A stretch of 64,000 nucleotides of DNA, taken from Paenibacillus swuensis (lineage in GTDB: Bacteria; Bacillota; Bacilli; Paenibacillales; DY6). The stretch is taken from the NCBI RefSeq assembly GCF_001644605.1, contig NZ_CP011388.1, positions 3,748,501 through 3,812,500 of the forward strand. The letters run 5' to 3'. The notes beneath the pieces were generated by a model that saw only the letters and a program-made list of their open reading frames with translations, searched no databases and was not told the DNA's origin. The stretch's first letter is position 1. Each line of letters opens with the position of its first letter. Position numbers and translations under genes: made by a program. Positions 44,216-52,719 of the stretch are shown piece after piece.

Positions 44216-45340
44216 ATGAATAAGTTCAAGTTAGCCTTGCTAGCCTTTATGATTCTATCGGGGTGCTCAAAGAGTCCGGATTCTATATCTTCCACTGACC
44301 AGCATGCCGTAAATGATCAAAACTCGATTCCATACACCGTTGAAGTTTATGCGAATCAATTGAACGTTCCATGGGATATGGCCTTTGCCGAAGACGGTAG
44401 AATATTCTTTACAGAACGACCCGGCGTTGTTCGTGTCATGAAGAACGATAAGGTCATGGCTGAACCCGTTATTTCTTTTCAAGATCCTTTTCTGAGCAAA
44501 GGCGAAGGAGGCTTGCTTGGGATTGCGTTGGATCCGGCATTCGCAACCAATCATTATATATACGTTTATCAAACCTATAAGCATAGTGGCGAGGTTCGGA
44601 ATCGTGTTATCCGTCTTCTTGAGAAGGACAATAAAGCCAAGTTGGATCAAGTCATTCTGGCGGATATTCCCGGATCGGATAATCATAACGGCGGCAGGAT
44701 TAAATTCGGCCCGGACGGTATGCTTTACATTACGGCGGGGGATCGCTATGTGCCATCATTGGCTCAAGAATTGACCACTACAGGCGGCAAAATCCTTCGC
44801 ATCGCTCCCGACGGCGGCATCCCGCAGGATAATCCTTTTCCGGGTTCGCCGGTATACAGTTTAGGGCACCGAAATCCGCAAGGTTTAGTTTGGCAACCCG
44901 GAACAGGCAAACTCTATGCCTCGGAACACGGTCAGGCGGCTCATGACGAGATCAACCTCATTACATCTGGCGAAAACTACGGATGGCCGGTCATTGAAGG
45001 CGATCGTGAACAGGATGGCATGGTGAAGCCGTTAATCCACAGCGGCGAGGAAACTTGGGCACCCTCAGGGATGACCTTCGTCACACAAGGAGAATGGCAG
45101 GGTCATTTGCTCGTTGCTACATTGCGGGGAGAGCAGTTGTTGAAGTTTAAAGTAGGCGGCAAGGGAGAAATCACAGCGACAGCGACTTCATATCTGTTTA
45201 AAAATCAGTATGGACGATTACGTAACGTGGTTGAAGGCCCTGACGGATCGCTTTACATCATGACCAATAATCGAGACGGTCGGGGGGATCCGAATCATGA
45301 TGATGACCTTATTCTGAGACTTAAACCCAATCCTAAATAA
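44216..45340 (+). CDS. PQQ-dependent soluble aldose/glucose dehydrogenase-like lipoprotein
   Basis: About 374 residues with lipobox ILSGC (Cys17) and a six-bladed beta-propeller of the GSDH family (LNVPWDMAFAEDGRIFFTER, GGLLGIALDP, GSDNHNGGRIKFGPDG, LGHRNPQGL, ENYGWPVI). Relatives oxidise aldoses using PQQ. The open frame extends far upstream through the previous two genes and is not coding there. ATG 44186, overlapping the previous stop, is an alternative start. No PQQ synthesis genes are in the window. Confidence 0.87.
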   Translation: MNKFKLALLAFMILSGCSKSPDSISSTDQHAVNDQNSIPYTVEVYANQLNVPWDMAFAEDGRIFFTERPGVVRVMKNDKVMAEPVISFQDPFLSKGEGGLLGIALDPAFATNHYIYVYQTYKHSGEVRNRVIRLLEKDNKAKLDQVILADIPGSDNHNGGRIKFGPDGMLYITAGDRYVPSLAQELTTTGGKILRIAPDGGIPQDNPFPGSPVYSLGHRNPQGLVWQPGTGKLYASEHGQAAHDEINLITSGENYGWPVIEGDREQDGMVKPLIHSGEETWAPSGMTFVTQGEWQGHLLVATLRGEQLLKFKVGGKGEITATATSYLFKNQYGRLRNVVEGPDGSLYIMTNNRDGRGDPNHDDDLILRLKPNPK

Positions 45341-45342
45341 AG

Positions 45343-45392
45343 AAGAACCCGAGTAAGGACATGGTAACATGACCTACTCGGGTTCTTTGTTT
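45343..45392. terminator. Terminator between ECF operon and the small minus-strand gene
   Basis: A perfect 13 bp stem (45343-45355 with 45375-45387), with an inner CATG-GTAA-CATG hairpin and a T-rich tail. It can serve both directions. Confidence 0.85.
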
Positions 45393-45403
45393 CTTTATTA
45401 ATT

Positions 45404-45577
45404 TTATGGAAGCTTGGGATTTACAGGTCTGGAGCTTGGTGCTGTTGTTGCAGGTTGTTTGGACTTAGACATGAAATTTCTTACTGCGCCGAAAAGTTTA
45501 TCCCGTGCGCCCTTATTGTTCATAAGATACGTTACGCCCATACCGAGCGCGGACATTAATAATCTTCTTTTAGCCAT
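45404..45577 (-). CDS. Small basic protein, 57 residues
   Basis: ATG 45577 with GGAGGT 7 nt upstream. The sequence begins MAKRRLLMSALGMGVTYLM, a basic start and a hydrophobic stretch, then NNKGARDKLFGAVRNF and a Pro/Thr/Ser tail. A promoter with perfect TATAAT lies at 45621. It is too short for usual gene cut-offs. Possibly a membrane-associated or spore-related small protein; no family recognised. Confidence 0.7.
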   Translation of the reverse strand: MAKRRLLMSALGMGVTYLMNNKGARDKLFGAVRNFMSKSKQPATTAPSSRPVNPKLP

Positions 45578-45620
45578 GTGAATGACCTCCTATAGTGTTT
45601 TCGATAATGTCTTATGTTGA

Positions 45621-45647
45621 ATTATAACCCCAGAAAGCTAGACTCAA
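45621..45647 (-). promoter_or_regulatory. Promoter of the 57-residue gene
   Basis: Minus strand TTGAGT (45642-45647) and TATAAT (45621-45626). The 15 bp spacer is short. Confidence 0.45.
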
Positions 45648-45734
45648 ACATTTCATCACTCATTGCAGGACTTCGATAGGGAATGATGAATACTAGATGA
45701 ACGAACGCATTCTACGAATTAAAGGACGATGACA

Positions 45735-46676
45735 ATGAATGAATTGGATCAAATTCAAGACTGGCTGACGGAAGTTGTGGATATCAGCCGTGTTTTCGCA
45801 TCCCAAGGAGAAGTGGCGGCATACATTCCTGAATTATTGAAAGCGCCCCATGACACGTTAGGAATTTGCATCATATCACCAGACGGTCAAACGATTTCCG
45901 CCGGTGATGTCGACTTTGAATTGACGCTGCAGAGTATATCGAAAGTATTTACATTGATCCTGGCTCTAATGGATCTTGGCGAAGCTCATGTGTTCTCCAA
46001 AGTAGGAAAAGAACCAACAGGGGATGATTTCAACTCCATGCTTAAACTGGAATTAGTTGAACCCGGCATTCCTTTCAATCCGCTGATCAACGCGGGGGCC
46101 ATTGTGATCTCAGCATTAATACAAGGACAGTCGCCTCAACATAAATCCGAACGTATTCTCAACTTTTTCCGACTGATAAGCGGTAATGCCACGCTTGAAG
46201 TGGACGAGGAAGTGTTCATGTCGGAAGCCGCTCATGCGCATCGCAATCGTTCGTTAGCTTATTTCCTTAAAGATAACGGTGTACTGACCGATCAGGATGA
46301 TGTAGAAGAAATCTTGGAAATATACTTCCGGCATTGTTCGATTAAGGTAACCTGCAGTGACATGGCAAGAATGGCGTTAGTATTGGCCAATGAAGGTGTG
46401 GATCCTGCAAGCGGCGAATCCTTGATACCGCGCAGATATGTACAGATCGCTAAAACGTTCATGATTACTTGCGGTATGTACAATGCGTCCGGAGAATTTG
46501 CAATCGGTGTAGGGCTTCCAGCAAAGAGTGGTGTTTCAGGCGGTATTCTGACTTTGGTACCAGGGAAATACGGTATCGGCATTGTCGGGCCGGCATTAAA
46601 TAGTAAAGGAAACAGTGTCGCGGGAGTACATTTGATTGAACTGCTTTCCAGACGTCAAAAATGGAGTATGTTTTAA
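45735..46676 (+). CDS. glsA: Glutaminase
   Basis: 313 residues of the serine-dependent beta-lactamase-like glutaminase family. The catalytic S67-x-x-K70 is in LQSISKVF; NPLINAGAIV, CSIKVTCSDMA and AKSGVSGGIL are typical. It hydrolyses glutamine to glutamate and ammonium. AAAGGAC favours ATG 45735 over ATG 45729. A perfect palindrome follows the stop directly. Confidence 0.93.
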   Translation: MNELDQIQDWLTEVVDISRVFASQGEVAAYIPELLKAPHDTLGICIISPDGQTISAGDVDFELTLQSISKVFTLILALMDLGEAHVFSKVGKEPTGDDFNSMLKLELVEPGIPFNPLINAGAIVISALIQGQSPQHKSERILNFFRLISGNATLEVDEEVFMSEAAHAHRNRSLAYFLKDNGVLTDQDDVEEILEIYFRHCSIKVTCSDMARMALVLANEGVDPASGESLIPRRYVQIAKTFMITCGMYNASGEFAIGVGLPAKSGVSGGILTLVPGKYGIGIVGPALNSKGNSVAGVHLIELLSRRQKWSMF

Positions 46677-46710
46677 TTTAGTTTACATAATATTTATTAT
46701 GTAAACTAAA
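46677..46710. repeat. 34 bp perfect palindrome after glutaminase
   Basis: TTTAGTTTACATAAT-ATTT-ATTATGTAAACTAAA, a 15 bp stem with no T-run on either strand. It could be a weak terminator, but it looks at least as much like an operator. Confidence 0.6.
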
Positions 46711-46758
46711 AGGAATTGAAATGAGCGCACTTCAAATGAATCAAGGATGCGGAAATGG

Positions 46759-46776
46759 GTTATGTATGAACATAAC
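46759..46776. promoter_or_regulatory. Inverted repeat upstream of the DUF1206 gene
   Basis: GTTATGT-ATGA-ACATAAC. It shares the TTATGT/ACATAA hexamer with the 34 bp palindrome 50 bp upstream. Confidence 0.4.
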
Positions 46777-46806
46777 AACATTGAACGCAGAGGAGTGCCA
46801 TAACCA

Positions 46807-47673
46807 TTGACTAAATCCAACACTATACGCTCTAAGACTTCCAGTGCTTCCCGACAAGCGGAACAAGCGGTTCAGGAAGCTTCACCATGGGTTGATAAGC
46901 TGGCCAGATTGGGCTACGCGGCCAAAGGCGTAGTCTACAGCACGATCGGTATACTCGCTATTATGACTGCGGCAGGTTTCGGCGGAGAGCTTACCGACAA
47001 ACAAGGTTCGTTAAGGGCCATTGGGGCACAACCATTCGGAAGTGTCATTCTGATTATACTTGCAATCGGACTGACCGGATATTTTCTTTGGTGCATGATT
47101 CAAACCTTTATGGATCCGGATCGTAACGGTACCGATTGGAAAGGCATCTTAAAGCGAATAGGCAGCTTCGCCAGCGGCATCATCTACGGCAGCTTAGCTT
47201 ACAGCGCAATCCGCACGGTTATAAAGGCTGGCGGCAGCCAAGGGACCAATGAACAAAGTATGACAGCAAGTTTGTTAGAGAAACCGTTCGGGGCAACAAT
47301 GGTGGCTATCGCAGGTGTTCTTGTCATTGCCCTGGGTATTTATCAACTGATTAAAGCAGTTAAAGCATCCTTCACTAAACGTTTCAGAAAAGAAGAAATG
47401 AGCCCGCGAGTCTACGCAGCGGCAGTTCGAATATCCAGAGTGGGCATTACGGCCAGGGCTGTTGTATTTGGTCTAATAGGATATTTCTTAATGGTTACGG
47501 CGATTCAATCGGATTCCAGTGAGACGAAGGGGTTGGACGGAGCTCTGGCGGAGCTGGCTAAGCAGCCTTATGGGCAATGGTTATTAGGTGCGGTAGCCAT
47601 TGGACTGTTCGCTTATGGTATCTACTTGTTTACATTGGCTCGTTATCGTAAGACATTGGGCAGCCACAGATAA
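46807..47673 (+). CDS. DUF1206 membrane protein
   Basis: 288 residues with three repeats of a two-helix unit, each starting with a pattern like LGYAAKGVVYSTIGILA, RIGSFASGIIYGSLAY or RVGITARAVVFGLIGY, giving six membrane helices. This is the DUF1206 layout; function unknown. Start TTG 46807 lies 11 nt after GAGGAG. The N-terminus is Ser/Thr-rich and basic. Confidence 0.85.
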   Translation: MTKSNTIRSKTSSASRQAEQAVQEASPWVDKLARLGYAAKGVVYSTIGILAIMTAAGFGGELTDKQGSLRAIGAQPFGSVILIILAIGLTGYFLWCMIQTFMDPDRNGTDWKGILKRIGSFASGIIYGSLAYSAIRTVIKAGGSQGTNEQSMTASLLEKPFGATMVAIAGVLVIALGIYQLIKAVKASFTKRFRKEEMSPRVYAAAVRISRVGITARAVVFGLIGYFLMVTAIQSDSSETKGLDGALAELAKQPYGQWLLGAVAIGLFAYGIYLFTLARYRKTLGSHR

Positions 47674-47746
47674 TCATGGTATAGGACAAAAGGTTTCCCG
47701 AATAAGCTGAGTGAGGTTGATCACAGAAGCTTGGAGGGGATCTTAC

Positions 47747-47962
47747 GTGAAACGAAATGAGCAAATATTAATTGTCATCGTTCCTATGTCTGCCATCAAA
47801 AAATTTGTAGTCATTGATATATTGGCAAGTACAGTCATTTATTACTGCATTAAATTCCCTATGCATTCCGTCATCGCAGGAACGATCGGGAGTATAACCG
47901 GACCGATACTCATCCGTGTCGGTCTGAATCGTTTAAACCATTTCCAGCTTCGTAAGATTTAA
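47747..47962 (+). CDS. Small two-helix membrane protein
   Basis: 71 residues starting at GTG 47747, 6 nt after GGAGGGGA. Two hydrophobic segments (IDILASTVIYYCIKF and VIAGTIGSITGPILI) and a basic C-terminus. The frame is open 12 codons further upstream but lacks an RBS there. No family recognised. It may be cotranscribed with the DUF1206 gene 73 nt upstream. Confidence 0.65.
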   Translation: MKRNEQILIVIVPMSAIKKFVVIDILASTVIYYCIKFPMHSVIAGTIGSITGPILIRVGLNRLNHFQLRKI

Positions 47963-48003
47963 ACCGTTGTCCCAAATTTTTTTAATTCTTTTCGTGTATA
48001 AAT

Positions 48004-48032
48004 TTGCTTATCCCGTCAGAGTAAGATATAAT
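48004..48032 (+). promoter_or_regulatory. csp: Promoter of the cold-shock gene
   Basis: TTGCTT (48004-48009), 17 bp, TATAAT (48027-48032). Confidence 0.6.
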
Positions 48033-48038
48033 AAAATT

Positions 48039-48167
48039 ATTCATAAATTAAATCCTGAATTCACATATTATAAAGGGTTATCATTTGTGTAATGGAACCT
48101 TTTGTAATGTGTGATTTTTTTGTAAGTGAAAAGAATACATGTTAATTTAATCTTGGAGGTACAGACA
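48039..48167 (+). promoter_or_regulatory. Long AT-rich 5' leader of csp
   Basis: About 129 nt of untranslated, AT-rich leader between the predicted start of transcription and the csp start codon. Long leaders in csp mRNAs act as cold-responsive structures (known for cspA/cspB); here only length and position support this. Confidence 0.45.
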
Positions 48168-48368
48168 ATGGAAACAGGTACAGTGAAATGGTTTAACGCA
48201 GAGAAAGGCTTCGGCTTTATCGAAGTAGAAGGCGGAAGTGACGTATTCGTTCATTTCAGCGCGATTCAAGGCGAAGGCTTTAAATCTTTGGATGAAGGTC
48301 AACGCGTACAATTCAACATTACTCAAGGTAACCGCGGACCGCAAGCTGAGAATGTTGTAAAACTATAA
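48168..48368 (+). CDS. csp: Cold-shock protein, CspA/CspB family
   Basis: 66 residues of the OB-fold. The RNA-binding motifs are [17 protein letters not shown] (RNP1 KGFGFI) and DVFVHFSAI (RNP2 VFVHF), ending with [11 protein letters not shown]. It binds single-stranded RNA/DNA as an RNA chaperone. ATG 48168 follows TTGGAGGT. The upstream frame extension has no RBS. A strong terminator follows. Confidence 0.96.
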   Translation: METGTVKWFNAEKGFGFIEVEGGSDVFVHFSAIQGEGFKSLDEGQRVQFNITQGNRGPQAENVVKL

Positions 48369-48382
48369 TTGATTTACGAAAG

Positions 48383-48416
48383 CTGCCCTTAACCGAACGT
48401 TAAGGGCAGTTTTTTT
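48383..48416 (+). terminator. Terminator of csp
   Basis: CTGCCCTTAA-CCGAACG-TTAAGGGCAG with seven T. Confidence 0.9.
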
Positions 48417-48446
48417 AAATATTAGAAAGTATAAGGGGCTGGCTGT

Positions 48447-48677
48447 ATGTACCGTAAAGTATTGTACGAAGATCTGCCCAAAGAAGATACAACGATCTGG
48501 TCTTGTGAGAAGGAAGGATGCACAGGTTGGATTCGTGATAATTTCGCTTTCGAAAGCGCGCCACTCTGTCATCAATGTTCTTCTACCATGATCACAAGTG
48601 TGAAGTTGCTTCCCACCCTGGTCAATTCGAATCGGGATATTAAAGCATTGAAGAAAGGCATTCAGATTGATGCCTGA
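48447..48677 (+). CDS. YdjO-like cold-inducible zinc-ribbon protein
   Basis: 76 residues with two Cys pairs, C20/C25 and C41/C44 (IWSCEKEGCTGWIRDNF and PLCHQCSSTM), fit for one zinc. The pattern matches B. subtilis YdjO, a cold-inducible protein of unknown action. Being directly after csp supports this. AAGGGGC is a modest RBS. A terminator follows. Confidence 0.82.
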   Translation: MYRKVLYEDLPKEDTTIWSCEKEGCTGWIRDNFAFESAPLCHQCSSTMITSVKLLPTLVNSNRDIKALKKGIQIDA

Positions 48678-48714
48678 ACGTGAAATTATAGAAGTGAATA
48701 GGTAATCATCTGAG

Positions 48715-48735
48715 CCGCTCTTGAGCGGTTTTTTT
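48715..48735 (+). terminator. Terminator of the ydjO-like gene
   Basis: CCGCT-CTTG-AGCGG with seven T. Confidence 0.85.
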
Positions 48736-48851
48736 GCTGTTTAAGGGAATGGTTAAAGTTGACTTTTCATTATTGGCACATCTTTACCGTTAAGGGTAAG
48801 CGATAGCGGGTAAGTTTATAAGATAATTACAACCAAAGGGAGGACTAAGAA

Positions 48852-49379
48852 GTGAAAGTCACGCTTAGACAACACCGGCGGATGCGCACGCTGGATTCCG
48901 AAGAACTTCTCCTGAGGGAACTGGAACAATACCCCAGAAAGAAAATCAATAAAGATGATGTTCATCGTGTCGCAAAGATGGTCAATGAATACCAAGGTAA
49001 AATTAAAGCGTATCTACATGAACAGCAAGAAAAAAAAGCAAGTCGACTGGATCGGTTCGCGGATCGGGTAGCCATTTTCGGAGGTAGTTGGTGGTTCGTA
49101 GCAATCCTTGCTTTGGTACTAATGATATGGTTAATCATGGACAGTGGAAGAACATCTATGTTTATGCTCAGTTTCAGCTTATCCATTTTTACGGCATTTC
49201 AAGCAGCATTGATTCAACTAAGCCAAAATCGCCAAGCTGCTAAAGATAAACAGGAACAAATGCTGGATATTGCCATTAATTATAAAGCGGAACAAGAAAA
49301 TCTTGAGATTCAGGAAATGCTCAATGAAATTAACAATCGTTTGACTGACCTCGAAAAGAAATTGGAGGAAGATGGGTAA
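48852..49379 (+). CDS. DUF1003 membrane protein
   Basis: 175 residues starting at GTG 48852 after GGGAGGA. DRFADRVAIFGGSWWFVAIL and TAFQAALIQLSQNRQAAKDK are the conserved DUF1003 segments: two membrane helices, then a C-terminal coiled coil (LEIQEMLNEINNRLTDLEKK). Function unknown. The N-terminal 60 residues are charged and probably cytoplasmic. Confidence 0.87.
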   Translation: MKVTLRQHRRMRTLDSEELLLRELEQYPRKKINKDDVHRVAKMVNEYQGKIKAYLHEQQEKKASRLDRFADRVAIFGGSWWFVAILALVLMIWLIMDSGRTSMFMLSFSLSIFTAFQAALIQLSQNRQAAKDKQEQMLDIAINYKAEQENLEIQEMLNEINNRLTDLEKKLEEDG

Positions 49380-49413
49380 TATTCATGAAACTAGAGCATC
49401 CTAACCCGTAACA

Positions 49414-49432
49414 TACCGAATCATACTCGGTA
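49414..49432. promoter_or_regulatory. Inverted repeat upstream of the nucleoside transporter
   Basis: TACCGA-ATCATAC-TCGGTA, ending 26 nt before the start codon. It is a candidate operator or small leader hairpin. Confidence 0.35.
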
Positions 49433-49458
49433 ATTACACTTCGGGGAGATCGTTCAAA

Positions 49459-50637
49459 TTGAAATATTTAATCATCCTTGTGGGCCTTGTGGTCATCTAC
49501 CTACTTGCCTATGTTGCAAGCAACGGGCGTAACCGGATTCGTTACCGACCTTTACTTGTGATGATTGTATTGCAGATCATCCTCGCATTTCTATTGTTAA
49601 ATACTGAAATCGGGGAATGGGTCATCCGTGGATTTGCCTCTGTCTTCGTTCAATTGCTCGCTTATGCGGGTGAAGGCATTAATTTCGTTTTTGGCGGTTT
49701 GGCCAATGAAGGACAAGCTCCGTTCTTTCTGTCGGTTCTTTTGCCAATTGTCTTCATCTCGGCGTTGATTGGAATTCTACAATATATCAGAATTTTGCCG
49801 ATCATCATCAGTATCATTGGATTGGTATTGAGCAAGGTTAACGGAATGGGCAGGTTGGAATCTTATAACGCTGTTGCTTCCGCGGTTCTTGGGCAATCCG
49901 AGGTATTCATCTCAGTCAAAAAGCAAATTGGTCTCATGCCGAAGCATAGGATGTACACCTTATGCGCGTCCGCGATGTCTACGGTTTCAATGTCCATTGT
50001 CGGTGCCTATATGACGATGATTGATCCGAAGTATGTCGTTACGGCATTAGTACTGAATTTATTCGGTGGCTTTATTATTGCTTCCATCATTAACCCCTAT
50101 GTTGTATCCAAAGAAGAGGATCTCCTGGAAGTTAAAGAAGAAGAAAAACAATCTTTTTTTGAAATGCTGGGCGAGTATATTTTAGACGGGTTTAAGGTAG
50201 CTATCGTTGTAGCAGCGATGCTAATCGGATTTGTAGCTCTGATTTCCATGATTAATGGTATCTTCAACAGCATCTTCGGGATATCGTTTCAGCAGATTCT
50301 GGGTTATGTTTTCGCTCCGTTCGCGTTTGTCATCGGCGTGCCTTGGGGAGAGGCCGTCGAAGCAGGAAGCATCATGGCGACCAAGCTGGTATCGAATGAA
50401 TTTGTGGCCATGTTGGAACTGGGACAGCATACCGGTTTGTCGAACAGAACCGTGGGTATTGTATCTGTATTCCTGGTATCCTTCGCCAATTTCTCTTCGA
50501 TCGGTATTATCGCCGGCGCTGTCAAAGGATTGCATGAACAACAGGGAAATGTCGTTGCCCGCTTTGGTCTGAAATTATTGTACGGAGCTACCTTGGTAAG
50601 CTTCCTGTCCGCTGCGATTGCCGGTTTGTTTCTATAA
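49459..50637 (+). CDS. Concentrative nucleoside transporter, NupC family
   Basis: 392 residues with about ten hydrophobic segments. Motifs of the CNT family are [25 protein letters not shown] and the [16 protein letters not shown] region, plus [20 protein letters not shown] (helical hairpin). It imports nucleosides with protons or sodium. TTG start after GGGGAG. A purine riboswitch was looked for in the 79 nt leader and not found. Confidence 0.9.
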   Translation: MKYLIILVGLVVIYLLAYVASNGRNRIRYRPLLVMIVLQIILAFLLLNTEIGEWVIRGFASVFVQLLAYAGEGINFVFGGLANEGQAPFFLSVLLPIVFISALIGILQYIRILPIIISIIGLVLSKVNGMGRLESYNAVASAVLGQSEVFISVKKQIGLMPKHRMYTLCASAMSTVSMSIVGAYMTMIDPKYVVTALVLNLFGGFIIASIINPYVVSKEEDLLEVKEEEKQSFFEMLGEYILDGFKVAIVVAAMLIGFVALISMINGIFNSIFGISFQQILGYVFAPFAFVIGVPWGEAVEAGSIMATKLVSNEFVAMLELGQHTGLSNRTVGIVSVFLVSFANFSSIGIIAGAVKGLHEQQGNVVARFGLKLLYGATLVSFLSAAIAGLFL

Positions 50638-50658
50638 AGTGCAACCATAATACTGACT

Positions 50659-50684
50659 AACCTACGCTGTTGCGTAGGTTTTTT
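50659..50684 (+). terminator. Terminator of the nucleoside transporter gene
   Basis: AACCTACGC-TGTT-GCGTAGGTT followed by T-run. Confidence 0.88.
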
Positions 50685-50751
50685 GTTTGTCAATGAAACC
50701 CAGTTCATGAGTGCATCGTAGTAGTGAAGGGAAGAGAAGGGAGAGACTACA

Positions 50752-51780
50752 ATGATCGATTTAAGCAGACCCACCCCGCCAAAGCGTTCGGAGTTTCAAT
50801 GGTCGCCAAGAAAGACGAAAGCACTCATAGGCAGTGTGCTAACAGCCGTTGTGATTGGGGTTGGTTTCTCAACATTTTACACGGTTCAAGAACAAGAACA
50901 TGCCGCCATTCTAACGTTCGGTAAGTTTACTCATCGCGTGGAGCAGGCGGGGTTACATTTCAAAATGCCTTATCCGTTTCAGGAAGTTGTCAAGCTGCCT
51001 GCGGTAAAAACACAGCGTATCACCATTGGTTATCGAGATGAGAAAGGGACCGTTGTTGCAGTGGATGAAGAAGCACTGATGATTACCGGCGATGAGAATA
51101 TCGTTTCTGCAGATGCTGTTGTGGAATGGAACATCAGTAACATTGAACAGTATCTGTATAATATTGACGAACCTGAAGACTTCCTGCGTAACTCGGCCAT
51201 TGCCGCGATACGATCCGTCATGGGTACCAACAAGCTGGATTACGCCATAACGGAAGGTAAGACTGTCATACAGGGAAAAGTGAAGGAGAAACTGATTGAA
51301 CTTCAAACCTTGTATGCCACCGGAATTCACATTCAAGATGTGAAATTCCAGGACATTGAACCTCCGGGGGGCGAAGTGGCCAACGCTTTTCGTGAAGTAA
51401 CCAACGCCCGTGAGCAGAAAAATACAAAGATTAATAACGCGGCTAAATACGAGAATGATCGGATTCCCAAAGCCCGAGGTGAAGCTGAAGCGTTGAGACA
51501 AAATGCGGAAGGGGAGAAGCAATCACGTATTTTGAATGCTCAAGGTGACGTTGCTAAATTTAATGCGATCTACACGGAATATGTAAAGAACCCGGCCGTT
51601 ACCAAAGATCGTCTGGTTATTGAGACTTTGGAGAAAATTCTTCCTAAAGCCAAGATTTTCATTTCGGATTCTTCCAGTGAAACCGTCAAGTATCTGCCCA
51701 TTAACGAACTGTTAAGAAGCGGTAACTCCCCTGCACCAAGCTCACCCAACAGTTCAAATGTGGAAGGAGGAACGAAATGA
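50752..51780 (+). CDS. hflK: HflK, FtsH protease modulator
   Basis: 342 residues: a short Pro-rich N-terminus, one membrane helix (about 24-46) and an SPFH/band-7 domain (QEQEHAAILTFGKF, VVEWNISNIEQYLYN, TLYATGIHIQDVKFQDIEPP) with a coiled coil rich in Glu/Arg. HflK and HflC form a membrane complex that surrounds FtsH. ATG 50752 has AAGGGAGAG upstream. Its stop overlaps hflC by 4 nt. Confidence 0.92.
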   Translation: MIDLSRPTPPKRSEFQWSPRKTKALIGSVLTAVVIGVGFSTFYTVQEQEHAAILTFGKFTHRVEQAGLHFKMPYPFQEVVKLPAVKTQRITIGYRDEKGTVVAVDEEALMITGDENIVSADAVVEWNISNIEQYLYNIDEPEDFLRNSAIAAIRSVMGTNKLDYAITEGKTVIQGKVKEKLIELQTLYATGIHIQDVKFQDIEPPGGEVANAFREVTNAREQKNTKINNAAKYENDRIPKARGEAEALRQNAEGEKQSRILNAQGDVAKFNAIYTEYVKNPAVTKDRLVIETLEKILPKAKIFISDSSSETVKYLPINELLRSGNSPAPSSPNSSNVEGGTK

Positions 51781-52637
51781 GAAAGAGATGGATTATCATT
51801 GGCATTAGCTTCGTAGCCGCAATTATTATCATCAGCGGTTCACTGTTCATTGTGCGTGAAGGGGAATACAAGGTGGTTATGAAATTCGGTGAAGCCGTAA
51901 GGTATATGGAGCAACCTGGGATTAAGATGAAAATCCCTTTTGTAGAGACCGTGACCTATCTTCCTAAACATCAGATGATTTATGACAGTAAGCCGACCCC
52001 AATCCTGACTAAAGACAAGAAACCGATCGTAGTAGATAATTATACCGTGTGGCGTATTAACGACCCCCAGAAGTTTCTGCGGAAGTTTCAATCCGTTGCC
52101 TACAGTCAAGAACGGATTGATGCTGCCGTATACAGTACCGTACGAAGGAAACTATCTGAAATCGAGTATGGGAATATCATCAGCGAGAATACGTCCCGTG
52201 GAGATTTGACCACTCAGATTACCAATGAAGTACGTGAGGGTATGGAACAGAACGGCATTGAAATCGTAGATGTACGCATTAAACGCACCGATTTACCTGA
52301 AGAAAATAAACAAAGCGTATATTCCAGGATGGTGTCCGACCGTCAAGCCATAGCCGCCCGTTACTTGTCCGAAGGAGATGAAGAGTCCCGAAAGATCACA
52401 TCCAAAGCGGATCGGGCAGCAACGGAGCTGATCGCCCAGGCGCAGGCCGACGCGAAAAAAATACTCGCGGACGGAGAACAACAGGCCGCTAAGATATATA
52501 ATGACGCGTATGGGAAGAATCCCGCATTTTATAAGATGTATCGTACGCTGGATAGTTACATTACAACCTTCCAAGGCGAGCCTGTCATTATGTTGCCTAT
52601 TGATTCGGAATACACCAAGCTTATAGTTGGTCAGTAA
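51777..52637 (+). CDS. hflC: HflC, FtsH protease modulator
   Basis: 286 residues with an N-terminal membrane helix (about 5-25) and an SPFH domain (VREGEYKVVMKFGEAVR, PGIKMKIPFVETV, EQNGIEIVDVRIKRTDLPEE), then the C-terminal coiled coil with DAKKILADGEQQAAKIYNDA. It forms the HflKC complex with its upstream partner (ATGA overlap). A GC-rich hairpin follows. Confidence 0.92.
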   Translation: MRKRWIIIGISFVAAIIIISGSLFIVREGEYKVVMKFGEAVRYMEQPGIKMKIPFVETVTYLPKHQMIYDSKPTPILTKDKKPIVVDNYTVWRINDPQKFLRKFQSVAYSQERIDAAVYSTVRRKLSEIEYGNIISENTSRGDLTTQITNEVREGMEQNGIEIVDVRIKRTDLPEENKQSVYSRMVSDRQAIAARYLSEGDEESRKITSKADRAATELIAQAQADAKKILADGEQQAAKIYNDAYGKNPAFYKMYRTLDSYITTFQGEPVIMLPIDSEYTKLIVGQ

Positions 52638-52654
52638 ATCGTTGCTTATGGGTT

Positions 52655-52680
52655 GGGATGGTCCTTAGGATCATCCCTTT
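52655..52680 (+). terminator. Hairpin after hflC
   Basis: GGGATGGTCC-TTA-GGATCATCCC, one G-U pair, followed by TTTGTTG. Moderate terminator. Confidence 0.6.
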
Positions 52681-52719
52681 GTTGTGTTAAAATGGATCGA
52701 AGAAAGGTGGTCCTTATCG

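Noticed and set aside
48739-48813. SigB-like promoter elements (GTTTAA, GGGTAA) before the DUF1003 gene
   Set aside because: Spacing between the boxes does not fit a SigB promoter, and SigB is often absent in this group.
49380-49458. Purine riboswitch in front of the nucleoside transporter
   Set aside because: The leader is too short and lacks the conserved three-way junction core; only a simple inverted repeat is seen.
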